Translations under genes and position numbers: made by a program
Shown here: positions 24,983-37,500 of the stretch, in pieces
How the letters are laid out: the number at the start of each line of letters is the position of its first letter
Position numbering within the stretch: the stretch's first letter is position 1
The notes under the pieces: generated by a model
What the model was told of the DNA's origin: nothing
Databases searched by the model: none
What the model saw: the letters and a program-made list of their open reading frames with translations, nothing else
NCBI GenBank assembly: GCA_026261815.1
Contig: JAMPIT010000566.1
Location: 31,025,001-31,089,000 of the forward strand
DNA from: Monarcha castaneiventris obscurior
Taxonomy: Eukaryota; Chordata; Aves; Passeriformes; Monarchidae
DNA length: 64,000 nt
Reading direction: 5' to 3'

Positions 24983-27900
24983 TTATTTAGGCACACATGA
25001 ATACAAAGCAGAACCTCAGATTCACAAAGTGTGTTATCATCTAACAATTTTCTTTAAAATCATGGCTAGTCAGCAAAATGCTGAAGGCCAATTTGACTAG
25101 GTGGCCCTCAGTGAGCAGAGAGCTTGAATCAAGCATGGGTGCTGCTGCTCTGCCCTGCTGGAGCCTTGGAGCGATGGCTTTGCTCCCCATGCATGAGGCT
25201 CGGAACACATTGTGCAGCCAAGTACAGCAGACATGGGGCAAGTTCAACTCAGTGGCCAAATTTATTTCAATGGTCAGATTTAGTTTTGTCCTCTGGTTAA
25301 GCCTATTTCATGTGTAGCATAACAGACACTGCAATGTGCAAGAAAAAAGGGACCACTCCAAGGGCATTGAACCAGAAACTTTGCAAAGGGAAAGTAGCAC
25401 AACTCCAATTATTTCAATGGGCATTCCCATTAACATAGTGCCTCTAGCTGGAAAGATGAAAGAAGGTTAATGTTTCTTAATGTATTCTGGTCTTCTTTTG
25501 GTGAAGCTCAGAGACACTCTGTCCTGCCCAGCATGAAAACTCTGTATTTGACTCAAGTGTCACAGCAAAGGTTAGAGTTGACTATGAACTGTACCTTTAA
25601 GCAATAGATTTTCTGTATTACAGCATTTAGGTAAGTTTGGACAATATTTCTAAAATTATACAAAATTACTTCTTCATGTTTTTTGAATTATTGTTTGTGA
25701 AGTGTTTGTTGAAATTACTGTGCTTCAGTGAATTGGTGAAAAATTACCTATCCCTAAACACCTGAGATACTACAGTAATTTTCTATATCTAGAAAAATAT
25801 TGGTATGGCACTCTATGAGCATTGTATCCATGACAGTGGGCTCTCATTTCTGGCACCAAGCAGCCAATGAGCAAAATGAACTGATGTTCAAAATGTCAGG
25901 CCCCACCTCTAGAAATTCACAAAACCAGGACCTGTATCTTGTCACCACACAGATCCCTGCCTTGTTTTGCTTGGCAATCCCTACACATTCAGCAGTGACA
26001 ATTATGATGATATTGTGAAGTGCCCCGAGACCAGCTGCTGAAAAATGCCATCTCTGAGATGCTGCTAAATAACCCCACCAAAGCCAGCCTCCCCCTTATG
26101 AGGGAGAGCAATTCGTGCTGTGCCTGGGTAAGGAGACGCTGGGGAGTGAGCTCCAGTTTGCAACCCAGCTAATTAAACATTAATGAAGTCCTTTCAAAAG
26201 AGGGAGCTTTGTTTCACACATCTGAACGCCTAAACCCAATCTGTAAATGTTTGTTTTCCCCATTTTAGCTTTTTAATTTATTCCTCAATTTTCTAACCTC
26301 TGAAATGATAATAAAATGTACAAGATTTGAAATAGAAGTCTCCAAACAGTATTTTAGCAATCTGTTAGGAGCTGGAATACATATGGATTACCCTGTAAAT
26401 CTAAATTATTGGCACTCAGGAGAGATTATTTCCATTTATTTTGTTTTATTGTGTAATATTTTGCAGCTATGGCTGCAGTGCTGATATTAACTTGTGATAG
26501 TTCTAAACCCTGGTAGGTGATTAGATCATTTACTGTGTAAAATTCAAGTCTCCAAAGTAAGATGGTGCTAATCAGTCGAGCCATAGAAGTCCCAGATGCT
26601 CACCCTCACCAAAGATTTGACCCCTACTCTATTGGATAAGTCTCAGGAAAATTTTAGTTTGTAATTGGAGACAGTTGCTAGAATATATTTTTCATTGACT
26701 TGCTATAATAGAGATAAGATACAGAAAGCATTGTCACAGCACAGGATGATTTTAATTTATACAAAGTAGTTCATGACAGGAAAAGTCTTTCCAGATACAA
26801 AGATAGTTTTGCATATTGCAAACATGCTTTCAACCATTTGGGAAGAAGTATTTCTCTCTGTTGAATTCCTTTTGGTATTACCATGAATTACTTATGTATC
26901 TTTAAAAATAAGATAGCTCTCTATGTTAAATGACAGCTGGCCTTGGTCAAAGATAATTTTGCAACTTGGGCATTCAGGAGATAGGGAATTGCCACAAAGT
27001 CACTGCTGATCCTCAGGCAAGTGATTCTATTGGATTTCTTGCCTGTAAAGTGAGATAAGTCATCCCTCATAGCTAAGGTAGGATTTTCCTTCCTTTTTTT
27101 CTCTCTCTCCACATCCTTGCACTTTAGGTGAATTTGAATTTATTCACTTAGGAAAAAAAGTAAACTAATGCTTGCTCAAGAAGCACACTACCAGACTTAA
27201 TCGAAAAATCTTGAGTATTTCAAAGTCTAGCACCAGTTTCCACAGGGAGGAGAAGAGGACAGAGAGAGAGTCACTCACAGAGAGTCACTCTGAAAGCTGT
27301 GAAGATTTTCTTCTGGCTATGTGGAACCTGGCTGAGAGATGTCTTTCACCAAAACCTTTCTGAGCCCAGCTGCACCCACCATCGATGCAGGCAGTACTTA
27401 CTGTTTGCACAGCTTCCCCAGCTGATCAGGGCTGGTAGTAGCTTCAATTAAGAAGGGTTATGTCTTTTCAGGGTTTTATAAATGTAGATTGCCACTGTAG
27501 GCACATACACAACGAACACCAGATTTCTCAGGTAAGTCAGTGACAGAGATGGAAGAAGACTTGCCAGTTCCAAGTCCTGCATTTAACACGCAATAAAACC
27601 TCTTCCCCCAGACACTCACAATATTTGATTTGAAAGTATAAAAATGTATTACTCTTGCTCTGTTATGTCTGTTGGGGGCTCATTTAATGCACTTTTACTG
27701 TCCTAGCCCAATTGATTCAGACATAACTGAAATAAAAATGTTATTTAGAGAAGCAGATGAATGTTATGTAAAACCAGAAGACTGCCATTCAGAACTTCAG
27801 TTCCTACTAACCTGCATGAAAATGCTGGAGGGAGTGTTCAGCTTATTTTCTCAAACTATCATTTATGGCTTAGGTTTCGGACCATAAGTCAATGACAGCA

Positions 27901-29167
27901 GTTAATTCAAATAACAATTAGAAGACTCATTTAGAGGTGAAGTGATGTGAACTTCTCACCATTAATACATCCTATGCTAGCAGAACATGCAATGGAGGAA
28001 CTTCTCTCTTCAAACAGTAAGCATTTGTATTTGTTTGATGTTTACACACTGATGTAAATATTTTTCTTTATACAAAAAAAATTATATATATATAACATGA
28101 ATTGCAACTGAAGAGCAACTAGCTTTAGAAAAAATACAGGAAGACAGCACAGGGACACTTTCACATACTTAAAGCAACAAAGAATGACTTGTCCAAACAT
28201 TCTGTCTGCTCTTCAAAATGAAATTCGTATGATCAGACATCCATGCATATAGTCAGACATCCATGCACTCTGTGGTATGTGTTCTTTGCACATTTTTGTC
28301 AGTCTCATCTGCTGAGCAGCTTGCTCAATAGAGACCAAAAAAAAATCCAAAACATAAATTTTCCTTATGCTTTTGATAAAGGTGTTACATTATCTATATT
28401 ATCAACATTTGCAGCAACATCACACCAGTTTGAGATCTTGTCAGAGCTTACAAAAGTAGCTGAGCCAGGTCTTATTGGCAGGGAGATAGCAAACTTCCAG
28501 CAGCTCCCAGGTGCTGCAGAGTTCAGCAGCAATTAAAGATGTGCCACTCTTTGCCTCCGAGCCAAGACCAGGGTAGCTGGTGAAGACCCAGAACAAAGCT
28601 AGGAATATCCTGTCAGCTTTTGGACACAATGTGAAACTGAAGTTCTGGCTACATGTGGTCATTAAAAATCCCTTCAAGCATTTGGAAAATATAGTGCAAT
28701 AACTCCTTTATCCTGGACAGCTGCCACTCAGGTTCACTCCCTCATCTGGCAGCTGATGTTCCCTCTGTGGCCTCCTGTGAGCGTGTTGGTTTGGCTTTAT
28801 CAACAGGGCTGGTGGATGGGAGCTCTGCTTCATGCATGGCTTTCATTCTCTGCATGCCTGCTGTGATAGTGTTCTCCTCAGCTTTCAGCTTGCCTGAGAA
28901 TTCCATCAATGAGAGCATGTGCTTAAAGTTAACATGAGGAAAATGGATAACCTCATTACTTAAGAAGCCACACAGGAGTTTTGGGGAATATTCTAAACCT
29001 TTACATGTAAAAGCTGTTTACCATTCCACTCAACCACTTCAGGACTGACTATCTCTTACAGTTAAGATCATTAGTTTGTTTAAGAGATCTTTTAGAATAT
29101 TTGGAGTTAGCCATGCTTTGAGCATGATCAAGTTCCTGCCCCCTGCAGACTGTACTGAAAGTCAAAC
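24983..29167. other. Intergenic sequence, no gene recognised
   Basis: Unique A+T-rich DNA. A patch at about 26,090-26,240 has AATTAAACATTAATGA-type homeodomain-like sites and a few CpGs. A 20-bp unit is duplicated in tandem at 28231-28270. No coding exon or further CR1 copy was seen. Confidence 0.55.
28231..28270. repeat. Two-copy tandem duplication, 20-bp unit
   Basis: The 15-base word TCAGACATCCATGCA occurs twice, starting near 28233 and 28253, giving a period of 20. Probably a replication-slippage duplication. Confidence 0.8.
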
Positions 29168-29757
29168 AGAATCACAGAAATATCTAAGTTGGAAAAGACC
29201 TATACAATCATCGAGTCCAGTCCTGAACCCAGCACCGTCATGTCTACCATTAAATCATGTCCCTAAGTGCCACATCTACACATCCTGTAAATACCTCCAG
29301 GGGTGGTGATTCAACCACTTCCCTGGGCAGCCTATTCCAATGCCTGACTACCATTTCTGTGAAGAAAATTTTCCTAATACCCAGCCTGAATGTCCCCTAC
29401 TGCAACTTGAGGCCATTTCCTCTCATCCTGTCACCTGTAATCTGGAAGAAGAGAAAGACCCCTGCCCTGCTACAACCACCTCCTTTTAGGTAGTTGTGGA
29501 GAGTGATAAGGTCCCCCCTGAGGCTCCTTTTCTCCAGTCTAAGCTTCCTCAGCCACTCCTCATAGGACTTGTTCTCCAGACCTGTCACCAGCTCCGTTGC
29601 CCTACTCTGGACATGCTCCAGCACATCAGCATCCCTCTTGTAGTGAGAGGCCCAAAATTGAATACTGGCTCCAAGGTGTTGCCTCACCAGTGCTGAGCAC
29701 AGGGTGATCACTGTCCTAGTCCTGCTGGCCACACTATTCCTGACACAAGCCAGGATG
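29168..29757 (-). mobile_element. CR1 LINE, 5'-truncated copy on the minus strand
   Basis: Read on the minus strand, the element begins in the C-terminal third of the CR1 ORF2 polyprotein (endonuclease plus reverse transcriptase). A 111-codon open frame at 29397-29732 has the hallmark order: GI(R)[12 protein letters not shown], then LCSALVR.HL...[15 protein letters not shown], [20 protein letters not shown] and a GDR..GNGLKL block. The 3' UTR then runs down to the 3' end (TTTCTGTGATTCTG complement) near 29168. It is the best-preserved CR1 coding remnant in the window, still open over 111 codons, but lacks the catalytic reverse-transcriptase motif and the endonuclease, so it is inactive. Confidence 0.93.
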
Positions 29758-30099
29758 GAAGAGCAGCATACACAATTTGCATTGATATAAATACTCAGTA
29801 TCCACAGTCATCAAAATGAAGGATTTTTAATCTCCTGACTGCCAAACTAAATAACTGAATAGCGTAGCTCTGTAGCTACAGTCTGGAAAGTGAAAGGTGT
29901 GAATGGTTAAATGCCCTGAGGTCTCTACATTACCTAAAGCACTCTTTCAGTAACTGTAAGTTGGTTATGGTCTCACCAACTGACACTGTGGATCCAGTTG
30001 AAAAACTGGGGTTTGTCATTTCCCAGTGCAATAGAGCCCCAGATTTGTGCTCCTCCTGGATTTTGCATAACACAATAAAGCTGTCACTGGTTTCCAAAT

Positions 30100-30182
30100 A
30101 GATAAAGATATATCTATATATCTATATATAGATATAGATATATATATATATATATATACACACACATATATATATATATATA
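30100..30182. repeat. AT/ATCT microsatellite
   Basis: A run of TATC/TATA units passes into (TA)n, a short (CA)4 interruption at about 30158-30167, and (TA)n again. It is self-complementary and could form a long hairpin or cruciform. Confidence 0.9.
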
Positions 30183-30299
30183 GTGCCCATTCAGAGCTCA
30201 AGGTCAGTATATGTTAGAGAGAAAAGAGGAGAGCTTTATGGACTGGCTGCATTTTTTGGGAAAAATATTTAAAAGACCAGCTCTTCAAAGCTATAGAAC

Positions 30300-30416
30300 T
30301 ATTTTAGGCACATGGTGTGTGATTCTTGGGGCTGTTCTCTTCATGGTCAGGAGTTAGACTTCAATGATCCTTGTGGGTCACTTCTAACTCAGGGTGTTCT
30401 AAGATTCTATGATTTT
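30300..30416 (+). mobile_element. CR1 LINE, 3' tail remnant
   Basis: The segment 'aggcacatggtgtgtgattcttggggctgt' followed by 'caggagttagacttcaatgatccttgtgggtcacttctaactcagg' and 'attctatgatt' is a typical CR1 3' UTR end of the same subfamily as the large copy ending at 42468. Similarity may extend left to about 30245. No coding part remains. Confidence 0.9.
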
Positions 30417-33050
30417 AGAGGCTACAAAAATATGATTGAGGTCAAGTAGTCAGCAAAGCAATTCTGAAATGGTCAAGGGTAAAAAAAAATAAACTCTATC
30501 ACCATGATATATTTGCACTTCATCATCTGGATATCACCACTGAATTCACAGATACAGACAGGTAAAAGTCCAGGAATAATGTGATAAAATAAAAAATGAA
30601 GCAAAAGTTTGGACTGGAATACAAATGATTTTTTTATATTTTTTTGAAACTGATGTGGAACAAATTCCTACCTTCATTCTTTTCAGTCATACCAATAACA
30701 AACCCATAAATAAGTACAAAACTTAAGTGAAGTAGAGCACTACTTTCCACAGCTCCTGCCCTTGATCCCTGCAAATACCAGGAATCACTCTACTTGTCTT
30801 CCACATGGTCTGATTAAAAGTTTTTGAAATTCTATTTCACAGCTTTAGTGTTTTGAAAATGTTGTTATCCTCAGTTCTTTTCAGTAGATAGAAACAGAGG
30901 TCTACAGAGAGCCATTCATCTCATCCTAAGATAGGCATGTAAGGTCAGCAAATGGTCTTCTGAAGATTATTCTATTAACTATAAAGGGAGAGTAGACTCA
31001 GTTATGCAACTTTTAGAAGTCTGTAATTAGACAAGATGATTTTCACTCATCAAGCTAATTTTACACAATTTATTTTCCTCTTAAGATATAAAATCTCAAC
31101 ATTTTAAACTAGAAAAATACACTACACCCTTGCTAATTTGAAAATCATGCATATAGTGAGATGGATTTTATTCTTCTGCACTCTAGACAAACTTTCAAGC
31201 CCTTTCTTTACCCCCCACTGGAAATGCCAGCATACTAGAGGGACAATGCTTTCTCTGTATTTCTAGGTGTAACTCAAATCAAAAGTGTTTGAAAACTCAT
31301 GAAAAACATTGTACTTGTCACATTTTCAGCTCAGGTTCAGAGATTGCCAGTTCATGTATGATTCAAAGGATTATCTAAATATTAGGATGCCTGTCCAAAC
31401 TAAAATGAAATTCCAGATGCTTGAGATTCACCTGTCATTGAAGATAATGCTGCCATGAAGAAAACCCCAATTATCCCACTAGCAATGAAATACTGAGAAT
31501 AACAGTAGTAAAAATGGCACTCACTGAATTTACAGTGATGCAAAGGTATGCGCTAGCGGGAAGATGAACAAGGAATGTGGGAGACATTTGCCATTATTCA
31601 TACCAGGAGCTATACTCTGCTCCTTGCTGAGAACACACCCCCTCCTATACAGTTTGCACAGAGTCAGATACTGTCCACCCAAACAATTGCATGTGTCAGT
31701 TCAAATTGCTCATTGAACGGTGACGCCTCACTCATTTCATGCTCCTCACCCTTTTCTCTGTATCATTCCTTTCTTGTGACCCTTTCTGTCAGAGATGTTA
31801 GTTTTAAAGGCAGCATGAGATTAACTGCATAATGCTCCCCTTTCAAGGCTGCCTTCGCTTTATCTCCATCCAGCTGAGCTGGACACCAGGACGCACCAAG
31901 CCCCCCCGGGAATGGCTGCAGCTCCCTGTAGCCTGTTTGCATAACAGCTCACTCCTCTTTCTAACATGACCACAATAAGGAGAGGGGCCACATTGTTTCC
32001 AGAAATAAAACAGATTAATTTAATCCTAAACCTACTGCAGAGCCAGGATAATAATTCTTTTCTTTTTAGCCGTGTGTTTAACCATTTCTGAAGAGGCTAA
32101 AATAGCTAGACATTTGTGTGTATGTTATTTGTGTTTAAGGAGTAATCCTCAGCTGGTTTTATTAGGGGATTGGGTTTTCTCCCCCCAGTTTATAAAAAAT
32201 ACATTCAGAAAAAAAATCAAAATCAGAAGACTGCACAACCATTTGCTAGTCCCTGTAAAACAAATGTACTTAGTCTGTCCACTGTTTCTCCAGCTAACCA
32301 TTACACCAAGATATGTTCACCTTCTTTCAAGGAACAGTTATTACTACATTTTTCCATGGAAGCCTGTATCTGTGTCTTTTCTGATTAACCAGCTAATTGA
32401 CCCCTTTTATGAGGAGGCACTTTTTTCATGTTTTTCTCCTGCATGTTTATTCTCTGCACAAGGCATTGATTTTCTTGTGTTTCCACTATCCCAGGCAGTT
32501 CTGACTTCTTCCCTTCAAGCTACACTGTAATAAAACAGGACAAATGCTGCAGTATTCTTTCCTTAGAAATGAATAAGATGCTAACATGGATGGTATTTAC
32601 AAACAAAATTCACCTCTCTTAACTTTATGCCCTATAAAGTAAGTTTCTAGTAATTTAAGTCTTTGCAAACTGACCATTTACACTGTCTACAGTCAACATG
32701 GATAGAAACTTCCAGAGAGTAATTTGTTCCCTGCTAAGTTGGGTGCTCAAGGCAGGCACCTGCAGGAGATACTGGCTCCTATCTCATCCATTAAATAAAC
32801 ACAGAACCTTGATGATCTGGCAAAAACAAGACAAGTATGGCTTGGCAGGGTAAAGATGCAGGAGACGAGATGTATTCAGTGTGTCTGAATACTTTTAGGA
32901 GCATCTAGTCTTAAAAAACCCCAAACCAGCTGTTTTCATACAATCTGAAATTACCTTCAAGTGAAATGAGTGGTGCTGGATCATTTGTCACAGTTTAACA
33001 TGAAAATTAAAGAAATCACAGAGGAATGAGTTGCGAGTGATTATAGACTA

Positions 33051-33071
33051 CCCCCCCACCCCCCCTTCCCC
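33051..33071 (-). repeat. C-tract (G-quadruplex/i-motif potential)
   Basis: C7-A-C7-TT-C4 on the + strand. The complementary G-runs could form a quadruplex on the minus strand and the C-runs an i-motif. Confidence 0.8.
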
Positions 33072-33095
33072 TATCTATGTCCTTTTGGAAAGATG

Positions 33096-33118
33096 CTACT
33101 AACTCAATGAGTTAGTAG
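33096..33118. repeat. 23-bp near-perfect palindrome
   Basis: CTACTAACTCA and its exact complement TGAGTTAGTAG are separated by a single A, giving 11-bp arms. The centre, AACTCA-A-TGAGTT, resembles half-sites of AP-1/MARE factors. It lies 24 bp after the C-tract. Confidence 0.85.
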
Positions 33119-34539
33119 TAGCTTAGATTGTGCATCCTTCAGTGAGCCCCTGCCCATATACTGAAGAAAGATATATTTATTATGGTGATATGATGTTGCT
33201 AAGTACTGCTCAAGATCCATGTCTTGCTGAGGAGGGAGAAAAGAAGAAGTTATTTTATCTCACTCTTAAATCTACTTCAATATACAAATTTTATCCTTTC
33301 TTTAATACATTTTTAAATGTCAACTTTCCCAAAATTTGAAACTGCAAGCATTCTAAAGCAGTGATATAGTAGAGATATCAAACTAGTGATAAATATCAGC
33401 TCACCTACAAATAGCTTCCTGCTGAAGCTATATAGCAATGCTGAACAAGAAATCATCAGTAGATTTGGGAATTAAAGCTCCTAATTAATCTGGTAAGCTT
33501 GTTCTAAACATAAGTTTATTTCTGCTTTTGCAGAATAATACAAACTTGCACGGATGAGAAGTATGGGAGGTAGGTTGAGTGATTTTTATTTGCCATATGC
33601 ATTTACTGCATTGGGTTTTCTTGATGGCGTCTTTCTTCTGCCCCTCACTAAAGCTGGTGTTGCAAACCTAAAAGCATCCCAAAACAGCAGGATCCCACTA
33701 ATCCCATACCTGCCTATGATGTTGTCAAAACATTTCCTAATCTCCATCCCTGTTGCCTTTTGACAAGCATGTGCAAGATGAGAGCTAAGAGAAGGAAAAT
33801 ATCTTCTAGGTAATATTAGTGGGTGGAACTTTTGCACTGTTTGACTAAAGGGAGCTCTACTTTTAGGCCAGCAGGCAAGGAATATAGTAGTTTTGGGATG
33901 TAGAGTTTTCAAAAGTTTAACGTGCTTTGACAATTGAATTGCTGTACCACAGTATGGAAATACTGAGGGAACTCTTGGTCTTCCGTTGGAATAAGCTGTG
34001 GCTCATGACAGTGATCTGTATATAGATTATGGCACGAGAAAAACTGTTTGCAATTAATCTGATGCTATCAGGGGAATCAGATGGGACTCAGCAGGACAAG
34101 AGATGCCTCCAGTTGTCTCTCCAAAATGGCTTCTGCATTTTAAACTTGTGGTGAGCTCTTTTTTAAGTTAGTACTTTATCTCCAGGAAAACCAAATTGCT
34201 AGGAAACCTGAATTTATGATGAGCCAATCTAAAGATCATGTAGTCTCAGCCCACTGGAACCATGTTTATTATCCCTAAGTAGCAATTCAGGCTTTCTGCT
34301 ATTCAGAAATAAATGAGCATTTTTATCTGCTTGTGTGCAGAATTTATGAAGCATAGAGGAAAAGTCCCAGGTCACAACATTATTTACTTAGTGGTGCAAG
34401 GGGAGTTCCCTGGCAGCAAAGAAGAGCTGTGATATGACATGTTCTTAATATTCCTCTCTTCCCATCCTTGTTATGTCCTCTGCAGTACTATGGGAGAAAC
34501 TCTCATTCCCATTCTGGGAAATAAGCACATCTGGGTGCC

Positions 34540-35350
34540 TCCCTAGAGTGCCTGTACATTAACGCCCACAGCATGGGGAGCAAATAGGAGGAATGAGGGC
34601 TACGATCTCATTGGAATCACAGAAATGTGGTGGGATTGTACACACAACTGAAGAATTATGATGGATGGAGACAGACTTTTTGGAAAGGGTGGCAAGAAGG
34701 GTGAATTATGCTGTATGTGAGGGAGCAGCAGTGATGGATGGAGCTCTGCTGTGGGATAGGTGATGAAAGGGCTGAGAGCCTGTGGGTCTGGACAAACAGG
34801 GGTGGTGATGTGGATGTCTGCTACAAGCTGCCTGGTCAGAAAGAAGCGCATAAGGTCGTCTTCAGGCAGCCGGAAAAAGCCTCATGTTCACTGGCCCATG
34901 GGGAATTAGAACCATGGTGATATCTTCTGGTGTGCAGTGACTGAGCAGATGATGATAGGAGCTGCTTTGCTCATGTCATACTTACAAACAAGGAAGGGCC
35001 ATCCAGGGATCTGAGGCTGGGAGCAACTTTGGCTGAAGTGATTATGATGACCAGAGTTCAAAAGCTGGAGAGGAGGGAACAAGGCAAAAGTAGGATTATA
35101 AACCTGGAGTACAGCAGAGCAGGCTTTGGCCTTTTCCAGAGATCTGCTTGGAAGAATGCCATGCAATATGTCCCTGGAGAAAAGAGGGATCAGGGAGAGC
35201 TGGTTCATTACCAAGGATCACTTTCTCCATCCTCAAGGGTGGTCCATACTAATGAGCAGGAAATGAAGCAGAAGCAGTAGGAGGTCTGCATGGATAAACA
35301 AGGAGCTCTTGACTCAACTCAGACATTAAAAGGAAACATACAGAAGGGGG
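34540..35350 (+). mobile_element. CR1 LINE, internal fragment of the endonuclease region
   Basis: The + strand begins with the CR1 ORF2 endonuclease start signature (CLYINAHSMGSK-like, then a DLIGITEMWWD-like block near 34597-34635 that contains the conserved ITE.WWD motif of APE-type endonucleases). It continues through a 'GVDVDVCYKLP'-like block, and downstream a 'RAGFGLFQ' block and a 'NKELLTQLRH'-like block near 35295-35335. Many frameshifts and stops interrupt it. It ends before the reverse-transcriptase core and has no CR1 3' tail, which is unusual because most CR1 copies are 5'-truncated. It therefore lost its 3' part by deletion or rearrangement. Confidence 0.88.
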
Positions 35351-36407
35351 AAGAAGAGATTTCAATGACATTTATGAGAAAAATCATCAAACATCAACAA
35401 TCTCAGTTTCCTAAAGAAAACCTGGTAGGGGACAGGACAAAGAATTTTAGTTAAAGAGCAGAAAAAACAACACAGTCTATTCATTTCATATGGCATTAGC
35501 TATGGATCTGAGCAGGTTTAATTCTAACTTGGGACCTATCTGACAGAGAGTAACTTTTACAGAATAATAGACTTATCATCCATTGGGACAAAAAAAGATC
35601 TGTGTTGTTGGTATTTTAGGTGATGTCTCATAATTTTTCCCAGTGCATTTATATGGATACTGAAAGGAAAAAGTGATTGATGTAGAACTGGAGGGTCTTC
35701 ATATCTTTGGCAAGTAAGACAAAGAAGGCCATCAGTGCTCTGATTGCATTTTGTACAGTGGGTATTTTCCAGCTCAGTGCTTAACCATTAACTTCTCAAG
35801 GTAAAATGACTACTCAGTGCAGTGAATATATCGAACATTGTAGAAAGACATAGGAACCTTTAAATGGGCAAGAGTGGGTCATCCATCACTCCAGCCAATG
35901 GTGTGCCTATTCCAGATTCTGGCTGCCTGAAATTCGAGTGGAAGGGGTCCATGAGCCCACTGGTAAATAAGGTGAATGTGCACAAACATGAATCAAAAGT
36001 GGTGTGAGGGCAGAGGTGATGGAATAATGGTAAATAGCATCTAAAAACTTTTTTAAAATTTGCATTACTATGTCTGTATTCTCAAAGTGTCCTTTTTTCC
36101 CCCACTTTTTTAAAAAATAGAACTTAATGTCTACTACTTCACTGATGCCTGGGGCCAGAAAAATATGGAGAGAAACTGGTACTCAAAATATAAAAACATA
36201 TCTTCATTTTGCAAAGCTTCTGACCAGACACAGTGAAAAATAGCAAATATATTCAATAAAAAAATTTATATACTTTAACACTTCCCTGATCTGCAAGGAA
36301 AATTTACAGGCCTCAGTTTAAAAGATGGCGTAGAAGACTTTCTTGACTATAAAACTTTAAAAAGAGGATTTTTATATGTTGGTGAAGAGATAACCACTTC
36401 TGTTTCA

Positions 36408-36440
36408 TATAAATATATATACCTATATATACACACACAA
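36408..36440. repeat. Short AT/AC microsatellite
   Basis: ATAAATATATATACCTATATATACACACACA-type sequence, a small composite dinucleotide repeat. Confidence 0.75.
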
Positions 36441-37482
36441 AATGATGTATGAAAGTGATATAGTTGGGTAGTATTACAGCAAGGAGCAGTGATCAATGCA
36501 CCACAAAGACATAAAGTTATGTGCTAATGGGTTTTTGATGTTGCTGGAAAAAACCCGTGAGCAATAATATTAGCCAGATGATTCAAAACATGTAGTAAAA
36601 ATAACACTAATGAAAGGTCAAAACTTTACAAAAGGAACACTGAAAAGCTCCTGGAAAGAGTTCTGGGACTCTCAAGTTATCAGCTGACTCTTGGGCATTA
36701 TCAAGGAGCATCAGTCTTACCCATTCTTGAGTTTGTGAAATGAGTAAGACAGCTTTGCTGTCCACATTCACAGTATATTTTTTAAGGTCAAGTATAAACA
36801 GAAAATGTTAGGGGACCACAGAAACATATCCTCCAAAACAGACTTCAGAGCTTCCCAACTCCAAAATTATTATTAGCAGCCACATTCACCATGCTGCAAA
36901 TCACAATTCCATCCACTGTATTCCTTACTTTCAGACTTACTGTGTCCAGAAATAGTAGATAAATTCCTCTCATAGCCATAGATACTTAGACTTCCCAAAG
37001 TTAATAAATTGAGATCTGCAGTATACCTTTAATGTGCTCAATGCTCTCATGATTTTTTTCAGCAGCAAATTCACAGAAAGCCTCACACCTTTCAACCACT
37101 CTGATTTATCAGACACTGCCATGAAATTATTAAATCTATAGAGATTAACATGTGATACAGATTAATGCCAGAATTTGCCAAATTACAAAACAATGAAGGA
37201 ACTAATTGGAATTGCTGGAGTAGATGCTATGCTGTCTTTACACTAAAAAATAATCCAAACCCTAGCTCAGCAGCACAATCTTAGAATAATATAAAACTAT
37301 TGTGTAGTGAGTATGCTCTTATCCCTGTTACAGCAGTTTTTTACAGTCCTCCTTTAGGTGGCATTTGTTTGAATTATTTGACAGTAAATATGAAGACAGA
37401 TAAGGGGCTGAAAGTATTCCTAAAGTATTTTCTTGCAATATTACTCACAATATTACTCTCCTCTTGTGTCTGTCTTTATCTG

Positions 37483-37500
37483 GTGAATTTTAAAATTCAC
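37483..37500. repeat. 18-bp perfect palindrome
   Basis: GTGAATTTTAAAATTCAC equals its own reverse complement. It lies in a very A+T-rich stretch, where long palindromes arise more easily. Confidence 0.8.

Larger units (their letters stand above)
30417..34539. other. Intergenic sequence, no gene recognised
   Basis: Unique A+T-rich sequence. A compositional patch at 31,840-32,060 holds several CpGs, a TTTGCATA octamer-like site and ATTAATTTAATCC homeodomain-like sites. A C-tract and palindrome at 33.05-33.12 kb are listed separately. A + strand frame of 152 codons at 32072-32530 is the longest outside the CpG island but shows no domain and a composition like its noncoding surroundings. Confidence 0.55.

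Noticed and set aside
32072..32530. 152-codon + strand frame
   Set aside because: In 64 kb of A+T-rich sequence read in six frames, about one frame of this length is expected by chance. It shows no domain or exon context.
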